Below the pieces are notes generated by a model. That model worked only from the letters and a program-made list of their open reading frames with translations. It searched no databases and was not told where the DNA came from. A stretch of 64,000 nt of DNA from NCBI GenBank assembly GCA_963693365.1, contig CAVNZM010000006.1:8804001-8868000 (forward strand). The letters run 5' to 3'. Shown here piece after piece: positions 1-28,718 of the stretch. Positions within the stretch are counted from its first letter, which is position 1; every line of letters begins with the position of its first letter. A program made the translations under genes and the position numbers. This stretch comes from Amoebidium appalachense (Eukaryota > Ichthyosporea).

Positions 1-2
1 CC

Positions 3-7738
<7,736 letters not shown>

Positions 7739-8491
7739 AGGGACAAAGGGTGATACATAATGGCAGTATCATTGGAGGGATGTGTGCTTGGTGGTTGTTT
7801 TATAACAATGTTTTGTTATATGGTGGTGTGATCCGGGTGTGGTGTCATGAACTAACTGTTGGGTAGTATAGTGATTGAGATGGGAAGGGAGATTCTTTTT
7901 GAATGTTTAACGGTGTGTAGGAGCTGCCGGTGCGCTAGGGAATATCCTAGGATCCGACACCAGCCTTTATGAAGATACTAAGGAACCCTGTATCTATATA
8001 TGGAATTGTTTATCATTGGATTCGAATGTTATCTATCATATAGGACCTATCTATTTATACGGCACTCTCGTTCTGAGAGCTACCTGGACTCGTTGATATG
8101 GGTATGTAGGCTTCCAAGAAGGAAGAATTATTGAGATTCTGTTCTCAGCATATATTAAACACCGTGTGTTTTAAGTGTCGTCGCCATTGTTAAAGGGGTT
8201 GAAACACATTAACAACATTGGTTATGTTTTTTAAGTGTACGAATATACGAACATATATTTGACACCTGGGGCTATGTTTAGCCTTTTTAGTATGCGTGAA
8301 GGTTTTTTTTTTAATTCTTGTAATAGGTGTGAATAGGATTGCCAATGCAGCATCTTCCTTATGGCCGTCACATGTCCTACCAGTGTTATTAATTAAAACG
8401 ATTCTTCTAGAATCGCAAGTTCATCCATATGGAGGCCTGCCATCCTTAATGGAATAAAACGACACCATCTGAATTCCGAAACGACGGAACC
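7739..8491. other. Intergenic region downstream of the BEACH gene
   Basis: About 750 bp of unique, fairly AT-rich sequence between the BEACH stop and the MITE, without G/C tracts or convincing coding sequence. It presumably contains the 3' UTR and polyadenylation site; no exact signal can be assigned. Confidence 0.5.
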
Positions 8492-8494
8492 TTA

Positions 8495-9533
8495 GGGCCT
8501 GTTTGGCAGCACCCCAATAATCGTATTCGTATTTAGGCCCTAAATACGATCTACCGTATCTACAAAATTTATCGTGGTATGCGTATTTAGGGCCTAAATA
8601 CGGTTGGTGCCTTCCAAACGCTGTCAGGCGTGACTGGTCACATTGAATGTCGATACATGGTTCACGAGATCTGATTGGCCCTATTCGCACCCATTGATCA
8701 TCCTTCGGTATTCCATGCATATAGACTGGTGCAGCTGTAGTCAGTATTACGTAACGAACGGCAAAAACGAGTCACCGCCGGACAGTGAGTCTTGCTCTGT
8801 TTAACAATAGGTTAGAATGTCTGTTAACGTTATTGAAGGGATACTGCCAGTTATTGCGGTGGCTAGTGTAAGCCTTGCTAGAGACCTCGTTTTACGTCAC
8901 CAACGTTCGTCCCTGGCATTCCCCACATATCTGAACACATAATGAGTGTTAAAATTTGTCCTTGCCTATACAATACTCGTGCCTGCTTGTCACCGAGTTT
9001 GTACATGTACATTTGATTGTTTTTTATTAATGCATATATCGGAGTCCAGTATCGTTTCAATGATTATTATGGCATATATATACAGTCTGAGCTTGTTATC
9101 ATGCACCGCGTAGGGTTCCTCGTCCTCTGTCTTACCTGTGCAGCCCAAATTCATGTGCCAATTTTAACTGAGAATGTACACAAAATGACGTGTATGACAC
9201 CGACCTTCTAACATTGAATTATTCACGTGCATGCGCCGGCATGCGTACTGTAGTAAAAATGTGCCCGCCGCGGCTTACGAGCGCTGTACCATTGGCTTGC
9301 TGATAGCCAATAAATGATGCGAAATGCTCTGATTGGCTAATTTCCTATATCGTATTTACGAAAATCACCTCCGGAGGTGATTTTCGTAAATACGATATAA
9401 AAGCGATCCCTATCGTATTTACAAAAAATAAAAGCCCGCGGCGTGTTTGGCATGCCACTGGATCGTATACGTATTTAGGCCCTAAATACGAATACGATAA
9501 AAAACCGTATTTAGCGCGCTACCAAACAGGCCC
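8495..9533. mobile_element. Tourist/PIF-Harbinger-like MITE, non-autonomous
   Basis: The element is 1,039 bp. Left end GGGCCTGTTTGGCAGC and right end (reverse complement GGGCCTGTTTGGTAGC) form 16-bp terminal inverted repeats with one mismatch. Both are flanked by TTA (8492-8494 and 9534-9536), the usual 3-bp target site of PIF/Harbinger elements, and the GGGCCTGTTTGG terminus is typical of Tourist-like MITEs. Subterminal near-palindromes with arms CGTATTTAGG/CCTAAATACG lie at 8528-8548, 8582-8602 and 9470-9490, possible transposase-binding repeats. A 54-bp perfect palindrome lies at 9346-9399. No transposase ORF is present, so mobilisation would need a protein supplied elsewhere. Confidence 0.88.
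9346..9399. repeat. 54-bp perfect palindrome inside the MITE
   Basis: Centred between 9372 and 9373, with 27-nt arms pairing without mismatch; core ACCTCCGGAGGT. It may form a cruciform or hairpin and may be the centre of an inverted-repeat element nested within the MITE. Confidence 0.9.
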
Positions 9534-9536
9534 TTA

Positions 9537-9868
9537 AGAACCCTACAAAACTATCCAAGTAATATGCTCATGGTCAACATGTTGCAGTACATACGCGTAT
9601 TTGTATTTATTTCAATTAAAAACAAAGGGATATCTATCAGATTAGAAGCACGTGCCGGTAAATGGGATGCACCAATTAGATCAGGCACGCCCGCTCAGAA
9701 TTAGTCTATAATGAAACGGAATTCACAGATAACCACAACCCAAAGAAAATCTACACCAGGCTGCCCCCCCCTCCCTTTTCCCCGCGGCCATGCATGGCCG
9801 TGCCCAGGGCCCTTTTTTTAACCCATCCGGGGCCCCATCTTAGCCCATCCTCTCCTGCCCTCCCCCCC

Positions 9869-9916
<48 letters not shown>

Positions 9917-10472
9917 CCCGCCCCCTCCCGTCCTCCCCCCACATCCCCCTCCATCCGTTCTCCCCCACCCCTTTTCCAGTAGGCCCTGTAGGCTACCCCC
10001 CCTCCCCCCCTCCCCTCGTTTCCCCCTAGCTCCTCTTTGGGGTGCCATTCAGAAAGTAACAGCACTGCCGTTCAGAACTTTTATGTTGATAACATGCAAT
10101 GCCATTGCGACTTTTTTGTGTGTGTACACGTGTGTGTGTGTTGCAAATCCCCCGGAGGGGCCCGCGGGGGGGCCGGGGGGGGGGGGGGTCTTATTCAATC
10201 ATAAAGCCAAGCAACCAATCACTCTACTCATTTTAGTAAACATATTAAAACGGCACGGCAGTTACTGTACTGTCGATATCGGCCAGGGGGCCACTGTACA
10301 TGTCTATAGCAGATCCATGTCTACAGAATATATCCGCACACACCAACACAGGCCCTTGGGGGAGAGAGGATGGAAGATACCGGGGAGAGGGGGGGAGGGG
10401 GGGAGGGGGGGGGGGGGGGGGGGGGGGGAGCAATGGGGATAACTTCCCCCCCCTCCCCTTCCCCCTCCCCCC

Positions 10473-10509
<37 letters not shown>

Positions 10510-11345
10510 CTGAAGCATACAACCCCATGTGACCACATGCAAGGGTGGCATGCATCCTGGCCAGGTTGCTGGTGCCAGTAACTTCAACTGCAAAAGGTAT
10601 GCATGCACAAAGCAAAGGCACAGTTGCTTTTTATAGGGTCAAGTATCTTCAGGTGACTCGTACTGTGTAGCTGCGTAACCTATAGCTAATAGTTCACAAT
10701 GTCAAATCAAATAACATATGTTCTCGACACATCACTATTTGACTGTGCGGGCCTGATGATGTGTACTTATGATAGGTCTATTGAGCACACAATAGTGTGT
10801 AAATAAGTATCATCATCATTTGTGCTTACACATGCTTCATTCGTGCGGGAACCAAATATGCCATTTGAGGCAGTACATAAACGTATTCAATGTGGTTGAT
10901 TTAAGAATCATTCATACAAAACAGATCTAAACCAGGTTACTTCAGAAACCAGAAAAGGAACCCTAAAATCAAAAACAAAACAGAAGCAACAAAACAGAAA
11001 GCAAGAAGAACTCCTAGAGAACGAAACTAATCAATCCAATACCGAGGATCTAAACTCAGCATGTGTCCATTTCTCTCCCATTTGATTCTACGACCACACA
11101 CATGCGAGCGAACCCTGTCAACGGTCAATGACATTATTCAACTCTTGCGAGGGCAATCCAATTGCACTGCAGCCCCGTGCATACACCCGAGGTTTGGAGT
11201 GAACATGTTAATCTCACCAATCCTCCTTACTCAAGCATACAAGCATGTGCAAAGGACGTGAAGTTAACGATGGATGACCGACACCTTCATCTGGGGTTTA
11301 CACAACAGAAAAAGTACGATTAAAAAAACCCCCCTTTGCTTTAAT
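9537..11345. other. Intergenic region between MITE and WDR13-like 3' end
   Basis: Contains a C-run with GC-rich flanks at 9867-9912, a G-run at 10407-10428, and a C-rich stretch followed by (CA)n at 10447-10508. The rest (10590-11340) is unique sequence without tracts. No coding exon is supported. Confidence 0.5.
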
Positions 11346-22036
<10,691 letters not shown>

Positions 22037-22917
22037 GTTCGGTGCTGGGCCTCTAAGGCCCGTAACGGGGCTAGATTATCCTCGGTAGTTATAAAAATCT
22101 ACGAAGACGCGAAGCCCAACATCGCTGTTTAAAGGACATACAAAAAATACAAGTGGCTGCTGCAATCGTAACACTCCAGAGTCAAGGATGGACAGGGAGA
22201 AGGAGAGGGAGAGAAAAAGTCAAGTAAAGACAAGAGTTATTTCAACTTGGCTGTTGTGTGCAACCCGAAAAAGACTGGATGACGCCGCGGAAAAACAACT
22301 CAGTCTTACTTTCTGCCTTCAAAGGGCGTCCCTCCAAGATTTGACTCTTAAAGCTTTGAGACAGCTAAATTATATATTGCTAGCGCACGCTTCCTGCAGG
22401 CACCTGCTGAAAAGATTCTGTGTTCAAGCACTCAGAGGCTCAGGCAGATGAGAGGCAACGTTTTCTGATAAATCTGAGCCGTCTTTCCTTATTGGTGCGA
22501 TTTATCCAATCGATCGCAGCATAGTAATGAATATGATTGGCTAAAAATGCACCAGAGCCACGATGCGCATTTAGCCAATGCGATTGCAGATAAAGAACCC
22601 CTAGATCTTCCGAATTTGGCAACAGCTTTCCGTCGACAAGTTACTACCCATGCAATTTTAAAACTTCTCAGTCAATTACCCAAACATTATAATTCCTGCG
22701 TTTACTTATCTAGAACAGTGATGGATTTTTCTATTGAATCTTTGAGATACTTACAGATTTATTGGAGAGACTCGTTTAGCTAGAGTTCATATTGTTATAA
22801 AACACAACGCGTTCATGATCATAATCCCCCCCCCAATCATGATGTACCCCGTGATATATGCCTCCTGCCTCCCAAATTCGACTTTGGCTAGGGGGAACAA
22901 CCTCTAAGACCTTTGCA

Positions 22918-22958
22918 GCAACACGGCCCTCTGAACAGTTCAGAGGGCCGTGCTTAGC
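22918..22958. other. Strong hairpin, 15-bp perfect stem with 1-nt loop
   Basis: CACGGCCCTCTGAAC (22922-22936) pairs perfectly with 22938-22952, and a few further pairs extend outward past a bulge. No standard RNA family is recognised. Confidence 0.8.
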
Positions 22959-23094
22959 AACAGTACTGGCCAGCCTCCGGGCCGGGGCATGCATGTCAAC
23001 TCAGTGACCTGCTGTGAAATGTGAAATCTGCTGTGAAGGTGATCCGCACTCAGAAATTCTACTGTACCCATTGTTGTTGCAAGGCCTTGTACTG

Positions 23095-23295
23095 CGTAGG
23101 TATAGCGTTACTGGTGTAGCTATAGCACTACTACTAGTGTGTTTATAGCGCTACTGTTGTAGGTATAGCACTAATCACTGATGTTGTAGGTATAGCACTA
23201 CTGTTGTAGTGTTGTAGGTTTAGCGCTACTAGTGTAGCTGAAACACTACTGTTGTAGATATAGCGCTACTGTTGTAGGTATACTGCTACTGCTCG
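23095..23295. repeat. Minisatellite, ~20-24 bp unit
   Basis: About nine degenerate copies of a unit like TACTGTTGTAGGTATAGCGC, with unit length varying. The array ends about 30 bp before the F-box start codon, so it probably lies in the promoter or 5' leader. Confidence 0.85.
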
Positions 23296-23327
23296 CCACT
23301 ACCTTTTGCGTTTTCCTCACGGTCACC

Positions 23328-23614
23328 ATGCTGCTACGAAGCACCGCCCGAAGGAAGGCCGGTGAGTTTATCCCCCGCTCTCCTCCCCCGTAGCCCCTCT
23401 TACTCTCTTCTCTCGTTCGAAGTACCCACGTACGAGTTCGCGCTCTTTCTTTCTGTTTGCCCTCCCTCTGTGTCTTGAGCTTTGCACTTTGTTCTACCCT
23501 GTTTTCTTATTCATTCTCTATTCCCCCGCCTATACTATGTACTTTACCGTGTGCTCCACTACATCTATGCAGCATTGTGCAGTGCCCCCTTCTCAACCCC
23601 CTCCGCCCCTCCCC

Positions 23615-23661
<47 letters not shown>

Positions 23662-24552
23662 CTGCACATGCACACGCACAAGTGTTCAGGAGGTGAGGCA
23701 CAAAATCCTGAGAGATATGCAGACTTGCACGCTCGTCTCCCCACCATGCGCACGGCAGGCATGCGTTCTTGTGTGAGCAGCCCCCCCCCCCCCCTCCGCC
23801 CCTCCCTCCCCCTCACCCACCCACCCACCCACCCACCAACCAACCAACCAAACCACCCCCCTTCCCCCCCCCCCCCCCCCCCCCCCCCAACACACACACA
23901 CACAGCTCAAGTGAGGGGCGGATAGCTTTAGGCGTGGGATGGTGCGGAAACTCTTGCTCTTTGCGCGTCTGTGTATATCTTGCACCATGTTCTCCGTGTG
24001 CATCTTTGCACTTCTTTTCGTCTACCTTAATCCACTCCACCCCCCTCGCTCCTCCGGCCACCTTGCCTCCTGTTGCAGCCTGTGGTCTTGGCCTATTGCT
24101 CCAAGCTGGCTTTTCCCCGTTTCTTCATCGGTTCCTAGGCGCACACTCGCTAGGCACATATACACGTGTGTGCCGAACACCTCGAACACCTGTATGCATA
24201 ATGCACACACAAGCACACACACACGCGCGCGCCGCGTGTGTGTGTGTGTGTGTGTGTTGTGTGTTTATGCCTGCACTCGTTTCAATCACGCTGGTTAAAA
24301 AAAAATCACCACACATATGGCCCATTTAAACGTGCACACTAGCACATATACACTCTCTTATGGACTCCCCCCCTTCCCCCATCCGCTCTCTCTTCCCCCA
24401 CCCGACCCCCTCCCGTTCTCCTCTCCTCTCCCCCTCCCGTCTTGTTTCCCTCACAAACATCTTTTCTCTTTCTATCTTAATATCTCTCCCTCTCACAGAC
24501 ATACACATACGTGAGCAGCTTACGTGAGCACTTTGCAGAGAAAAAACTATCT

Positions 24553-24594
<42 letters not shown>

Positions 24595-26643
24595 AGAGAT
24601 GGGGGCAGTCAGGGGGGAGAAGCGGGGGGGGGGGGGGGGGGGGAGAGGGGAAAGGAAGGGGGGGAGGGGGGGGGGGTTCAGAACTGGCCAAAAACCAGCT
24701 ATGTATGTTGCAGCAGTTTTTTGACGATTTATGCCCATCATTTTTGTGCCCATCCCAACCACCTGTTCTGACACATGTGCCTACCACAGAGCATAGCCCC
24801 CTCTTGGGCCTCCCCCCCGAGCTCATGACCCACATCATCCGGTTTTTGCCGTTGGCTGACCGAAAGTCCTTCTCGCTGGTCTGCCGCCACTTCTGCGCCC
24901 TTGCACGGTCCCCTCAGGCCGGGCTGCTGTCTATGTCCCTTGAGTACGATGGCGTTGATGAGGTTAAACTTGACAAGTTGGTCAAGTCGACACCTTAGCA
25001 TGCAGCAGTCGGTACTGTGATGCTGGAGGTGGATTGGATGAACGACATGCATGCACAGCACGAGGAATTATTTCTGGCTATGTTCCGCCGGATTCCACTA
25101 CTTCCGAATTTGGAAACCCTTCACGTGTCTTGCTACGGGAATCAAAATGCACTCTGTGCATCACTTATCACGTCGTTGGTCGAAACCGTCGGAAGCAAGT
25201 TGAGGACTGTTAGACTTTGTCTCGCTGACATGGGTTACAGCACATGTGCCGAGGCGATCTGGCAACTCGTTAAGACGGTCTGGGAATACTGCACGCAGTT
25301 AGAACATTTGCAATTGGAGATGACGGTCCACCTATTTCCGGGCATGCAACGACCACCACTGGCGCGAAAGGATAGTGTAAAGCGCCTGGAGTTTACAGAA
25401 ACCAGAAATGATGTTCTGCTGCACTACTTCCTGTCGGCATGCCCAAACCTCGAGGGCATAAATCTCGTAATGTGCACCGACCCATCAGCCAGCCTTGCCC
25501 GGTTGCAGAGTTTCCCCAACCTCACCCTCGTAGACCTGCAACTGTCAGTCCACCCCCATGAACAGACGGTCGTCGTGATTCCCGTAATTCCCAACCTGGA
25601 AAAGATTGAGTTGAACACTTCATGTCCCGTGAATGTAGAAATGTTGGCGGCGTGTCTTCGTCTACGCCGTGTCTCTCTGTCCTGCAAAGGGTTGCCGGCG
25701 GGCCTACCCAATTTCCATTCACAGCGGTTGGTGTCGTTTGAGCTCTTTGTTTCTGGAACCAGAAGGGAGATGTTTTCCATAGAAACACTAGCAACGTTTT
25801 CTATCGGCACAAACACAAACACTGAAACATCTCACACTATCGTGTGTTAACAGCATACAACTTGATGCACTTAAACACTATAACACACTCACAAGCATCA
25901 AGTTGATCCATTGTGTGTGTGAAACAGCACTTGGTACCGTGCCAGACAACGAATTGATTTTGGACCACCACCCCAACCTTTCCCTTCTATACCTACGGAG
26001 TGTGAGCACTCTAGCGTGCATCAAATCAACATCATCACACATGCACCTCAGAAATTAGTTCTGGACGAAACCCCACTCTCAAACGACCCAGCATATGGCT
26101 TTCTAGCACAATGCAACACACTACAAGACTTACTGGTTATGGATTCTCCCAATACCGATGTTCACCTTATCCGTCCACCCCCATCTCTAGTGCGCCTTAA
26201 ATTGCATCATGTGCCACCCTTTTCCCATTCAACACCCCAAAGCTGCAAAGCCTCACCATTCAGCGGTGCCCAACACTTCGTTCATTCGGCGTTGTCCCGG
26301 TCACTGCCGGAGCACTGAAGCATGTGGACCTGCAGAGTTGCTGCCACCTGGAGGACATCAGTGCACTGGCACACATACCCACCATCCAATCCCTCACACT
26401 AGTGGACATGTATGGCTTCTGCACGCTGGACATCTTTGCCGGCCACGAGAATCTGTGAAGGTGTCGATCCTTTCACCCGTCATCGATGTGTCGGCCCTAG
26501 CGTCGTGCCCCAAAATTAAACTTGACTCGGTCACGGTGCCCTTCATTTACTCGTCCTCAGAGGCGGCAAGAAAAATACAAGAAAGGCGCATTGCTAACTT
26601 AAAAAGGGCAGTTGGAAAGAGGTTGGCCCGTGACGGTCGATAG
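23328..26643 (+). pseudogene. F-box / leucine-rich-repeat protein, multiply disrupted
   Basis: F-box/LRR proteins act as substrate receptors of SCF ubiquitin ligases. Exon 1 (23328-23361) encodes MLLRSTARRKA and ends at a GTGAGT donor. Its phase joins exon 2 (from 24790), which opens with a clear F-box: LLGLPPELMTHIIRFLPLAD followed by RKSFSLVCRHFCALA. LRR-type repeats follow (LPNLETLHVSCYGNQ, CPNLEGINLVMC, FPNLTLVDLQLSV, IPNLEKIELNTSC). The reading is interrupted by an in-frame TAG at 24996-24998, a stop at 25848-25850 where the LRR pattern moves one frame, and further shifts near 26035, 26225 and 26455. It ends at 26641-26643. No break lies in a homopolymer. This suggests a decayed gene, or a locally poor assembly; tiny introns of 12 to 36 nt seem unlikely. 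Confidence 0.8.
23612..23904. repeat. C-run then (CA)n, twice, in F-box intron 1
   Basis: C-run then CA repeat at 23612-23655, and again at about 23863-23904. The second is preceded by a CCCA/CCAA repeat. Confidence 0.85.
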
Positions 26644-26646
26644 GTA

Positions 26647-26647
26647 G

Positions 26648-26691
<44 letters not shown>

Positions 26692-27296
26692 CCCCGCCCC
26701 TCCCCTCCCTCCCCCCTTCCCTTCACCACACAGCTCTACGTCTTACCACTACATACCACCACCCAACACACTAAGGAACACACCTGCACAGGCACCAAGT
26801 ATACACATGCATGCACACGTGCAGGTACATGCACACACAACTCACACACACATGCAACACATGCATGCACATACACACAAACACGAACAAGCATACACAC
26901 AAACATACGCACATGCGTTCAGCACCATGGTTTATGTTTTGCTTTTTCGGATTTTTAGTCTGTTTTTCAACGTCCTGCTTTAACCCACCAATCCCGACAT
27001 TTCCCACCCACTATGTCACGGGAAATATACCTCCCCCCACCCACCCCCCTTCCATCCTCTCACTCCTTGCATAAATGAATGTTTGCTTTTGCATGTGTCC
27101 TGCACTGTGTTTCTCATAGCGTAATTGTACATCGTGCCGTGTTCTGCATTCTAACCCCCCTCTCCCTCCTTTCTTTATCACTTTAATTTACTTGTGTATA
27201 CCAGTGTTTCCCTAAGCACTCAACTGACCACTCAACCAAAGCACATATTCTCACTTAGTTGCACAATGTATGCACAACCAGCCTGTTGCACACTCT

Positions 27297-27327
<31 letters not shown>

Positions 27328-27473
27328 CCGCCCCCCACACACACAAGCGCATCAGCCCACTTGTACGCACACCCCCACCGTTGCCGTCAGACACCTCACA
27401 GACATGTCTACATACACACACACATGCTCACTTTCGTTCCCTTTCCATCTGCCTTTCCCTATTCCTCCCCCCC

Positions 27474-27508
<35 letters not shown>

Positions 27509-27599
27509 CCGGCGCCCCCACCCTTCCCCTTCCCCCACCGGCCCTGCGCCCCTCTCTCTCTCCCCACCCCCCCCCCCCCCCCCCCCTCCCTCGGACTAT
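26647..27599. repeat. C-tract and CA-rich region
   Basis: C-runs at 26647-26687, 27298-27325, 27466-27505 and about 27566-27586, with CA-rich sequence between. No coding sequence is supported. Confidence 0.8.
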
Positions 27600-28180
27600 C
27601 GATTTGGCCTTTTTCAAGCCCAAAGCAATGGGTGATACCATATTTCCGACTGACATCCGGGGGCATAGCTTTCCGTTCGAAGACGTTAAAGTTCCGCCCT
27701 AGTAAGCGTGTTACTACCCTGCGGCGTGGGTCAAATCTCATATTTTCCCCTCTGATTGCGAATTCTGCGGCCTTCGGGACCTAATTCTTTTCAGCTGGTG
27801 TAGTAAGTTAGCCAGGGAAGTATCGACTTAGGTAGCGACGGGGGAGCTTCCTAGAAGCCCCGTCTCCTGAGTTCCTATCTATATTCTTCTTGCTTCTGCT
27901 TACTGCTGCAACTTTAACCCCCGGCCTTTCCCACTGCCCTTGCCTGCATAAGTAACCCTGCTCGTCTCTGATCAAGACGGGTGACCTACCCATGTTCAAG
28001 TGAAACAGTATCTGAGTTGGGTTTCGTTAACGAGGTGAATAGGTCGAAACTCGGGTACTGTGGATGACGTGGGCCCCCCCTGAGGATGGGCTCTGCTTAT
28101 TATGCATACTCTTTATGTATGGCTTGCATTCTGCATCGTGTTATCCGTTTGTTCTTGTGTACTTCGTACTATTTGACGCA
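27600..28180. other. Unique island of unknown content
   Basis: Tract-free sequence between two C-rich blocks. It includes an imperfect hairpin near 27836-27870 with paired GACGGG/CCCGTC and GCTTC/GAAGC. A 63-codon minus-strand ORF (27808-27999) has no recognisable motif. It could be a mobile-element remnant or an unrecognised exon. Confidence 0.3.
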
Positions 28181-28718
28181 TTCAAACCCCCCCCCCCCTC
28201 CTCTTTCCCCCTAATCGCATCACCCTCTCCTCCTCTCTATCACTGTTCCACCCCTTTTTGTGCATTCTCTTCCTACGTACCTTCTACCCCTGTTTCCCTC
28301 TTACCCCCCCCCCTCTCTCTCTCTCCCCCCTCCCCCTGGCGCCCCCCTGCCCTCCCCCCCCTCTTCCCCCCCCCCCCCACCACCACCACCACACTCCACC
28401 CCCTCTCTCTCGTTCCCCAATCTTGTCGGCTCCCTCGCAATTACCCCCCCCCCCCCCCCCTTGCACGAGCGCTTACTCATTGGGCTGTGTTGTCGACGCT
28501 TCTTTGGTGTGAAGGTGTTTGTTGACATCTGACATGCGAGCCCACAAACACACATGCACACACACACACACACCCAAATACACAACCCACACACACACAC
28601 ACACGTACATGTACACACACACACACACATACATGTACACACACACACACACACATATCTATGTGCATGCTGCTGCCAATACTTTTTACCCTCACTCACC
28701 CAATATGCTACCGGGTGG

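Larger units (their letters stand above)
22037..23327. promoter_or_regulatory. Divergent promoter region, WDR13-like and F-box genes
   Basis: About 1.3 kb separates the two divergent start codons. No long G/C tract is present. CCAAT motifs occur on both strands in a tight group between about 22490 and 22580. Within it ATTGGCTAAAAATGC and GCATTTAGCCAAT form an imperfect inverted repeat. CCAAT suggests NF-Y type control, inferred from the motif only. Small ORFs here (22188-22451, 22547-22783) resemble no known protein and are not called genes. Confidence 0.5.

Noticed and set aside
8421-8720. 99-codon minus-strand ORF over the MITE left end
   Set aside because: It crosses the element boundary and its repeated YLGPKY motif is just the translated subterminal repeat.
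23095-23295. CRISPR-like array
   Set aside because: Units are adjacent and degenerate with no unique spacers, in a eukaryotic promoter context, so it is a minisatellite.
24963-24998. 36-nt intron removing the TAG in the F-box gene
   Set aside because: It has GT..AG ends and keeps the frame, but is far shorter than any other intron here and would not explain the four later frameshifts.
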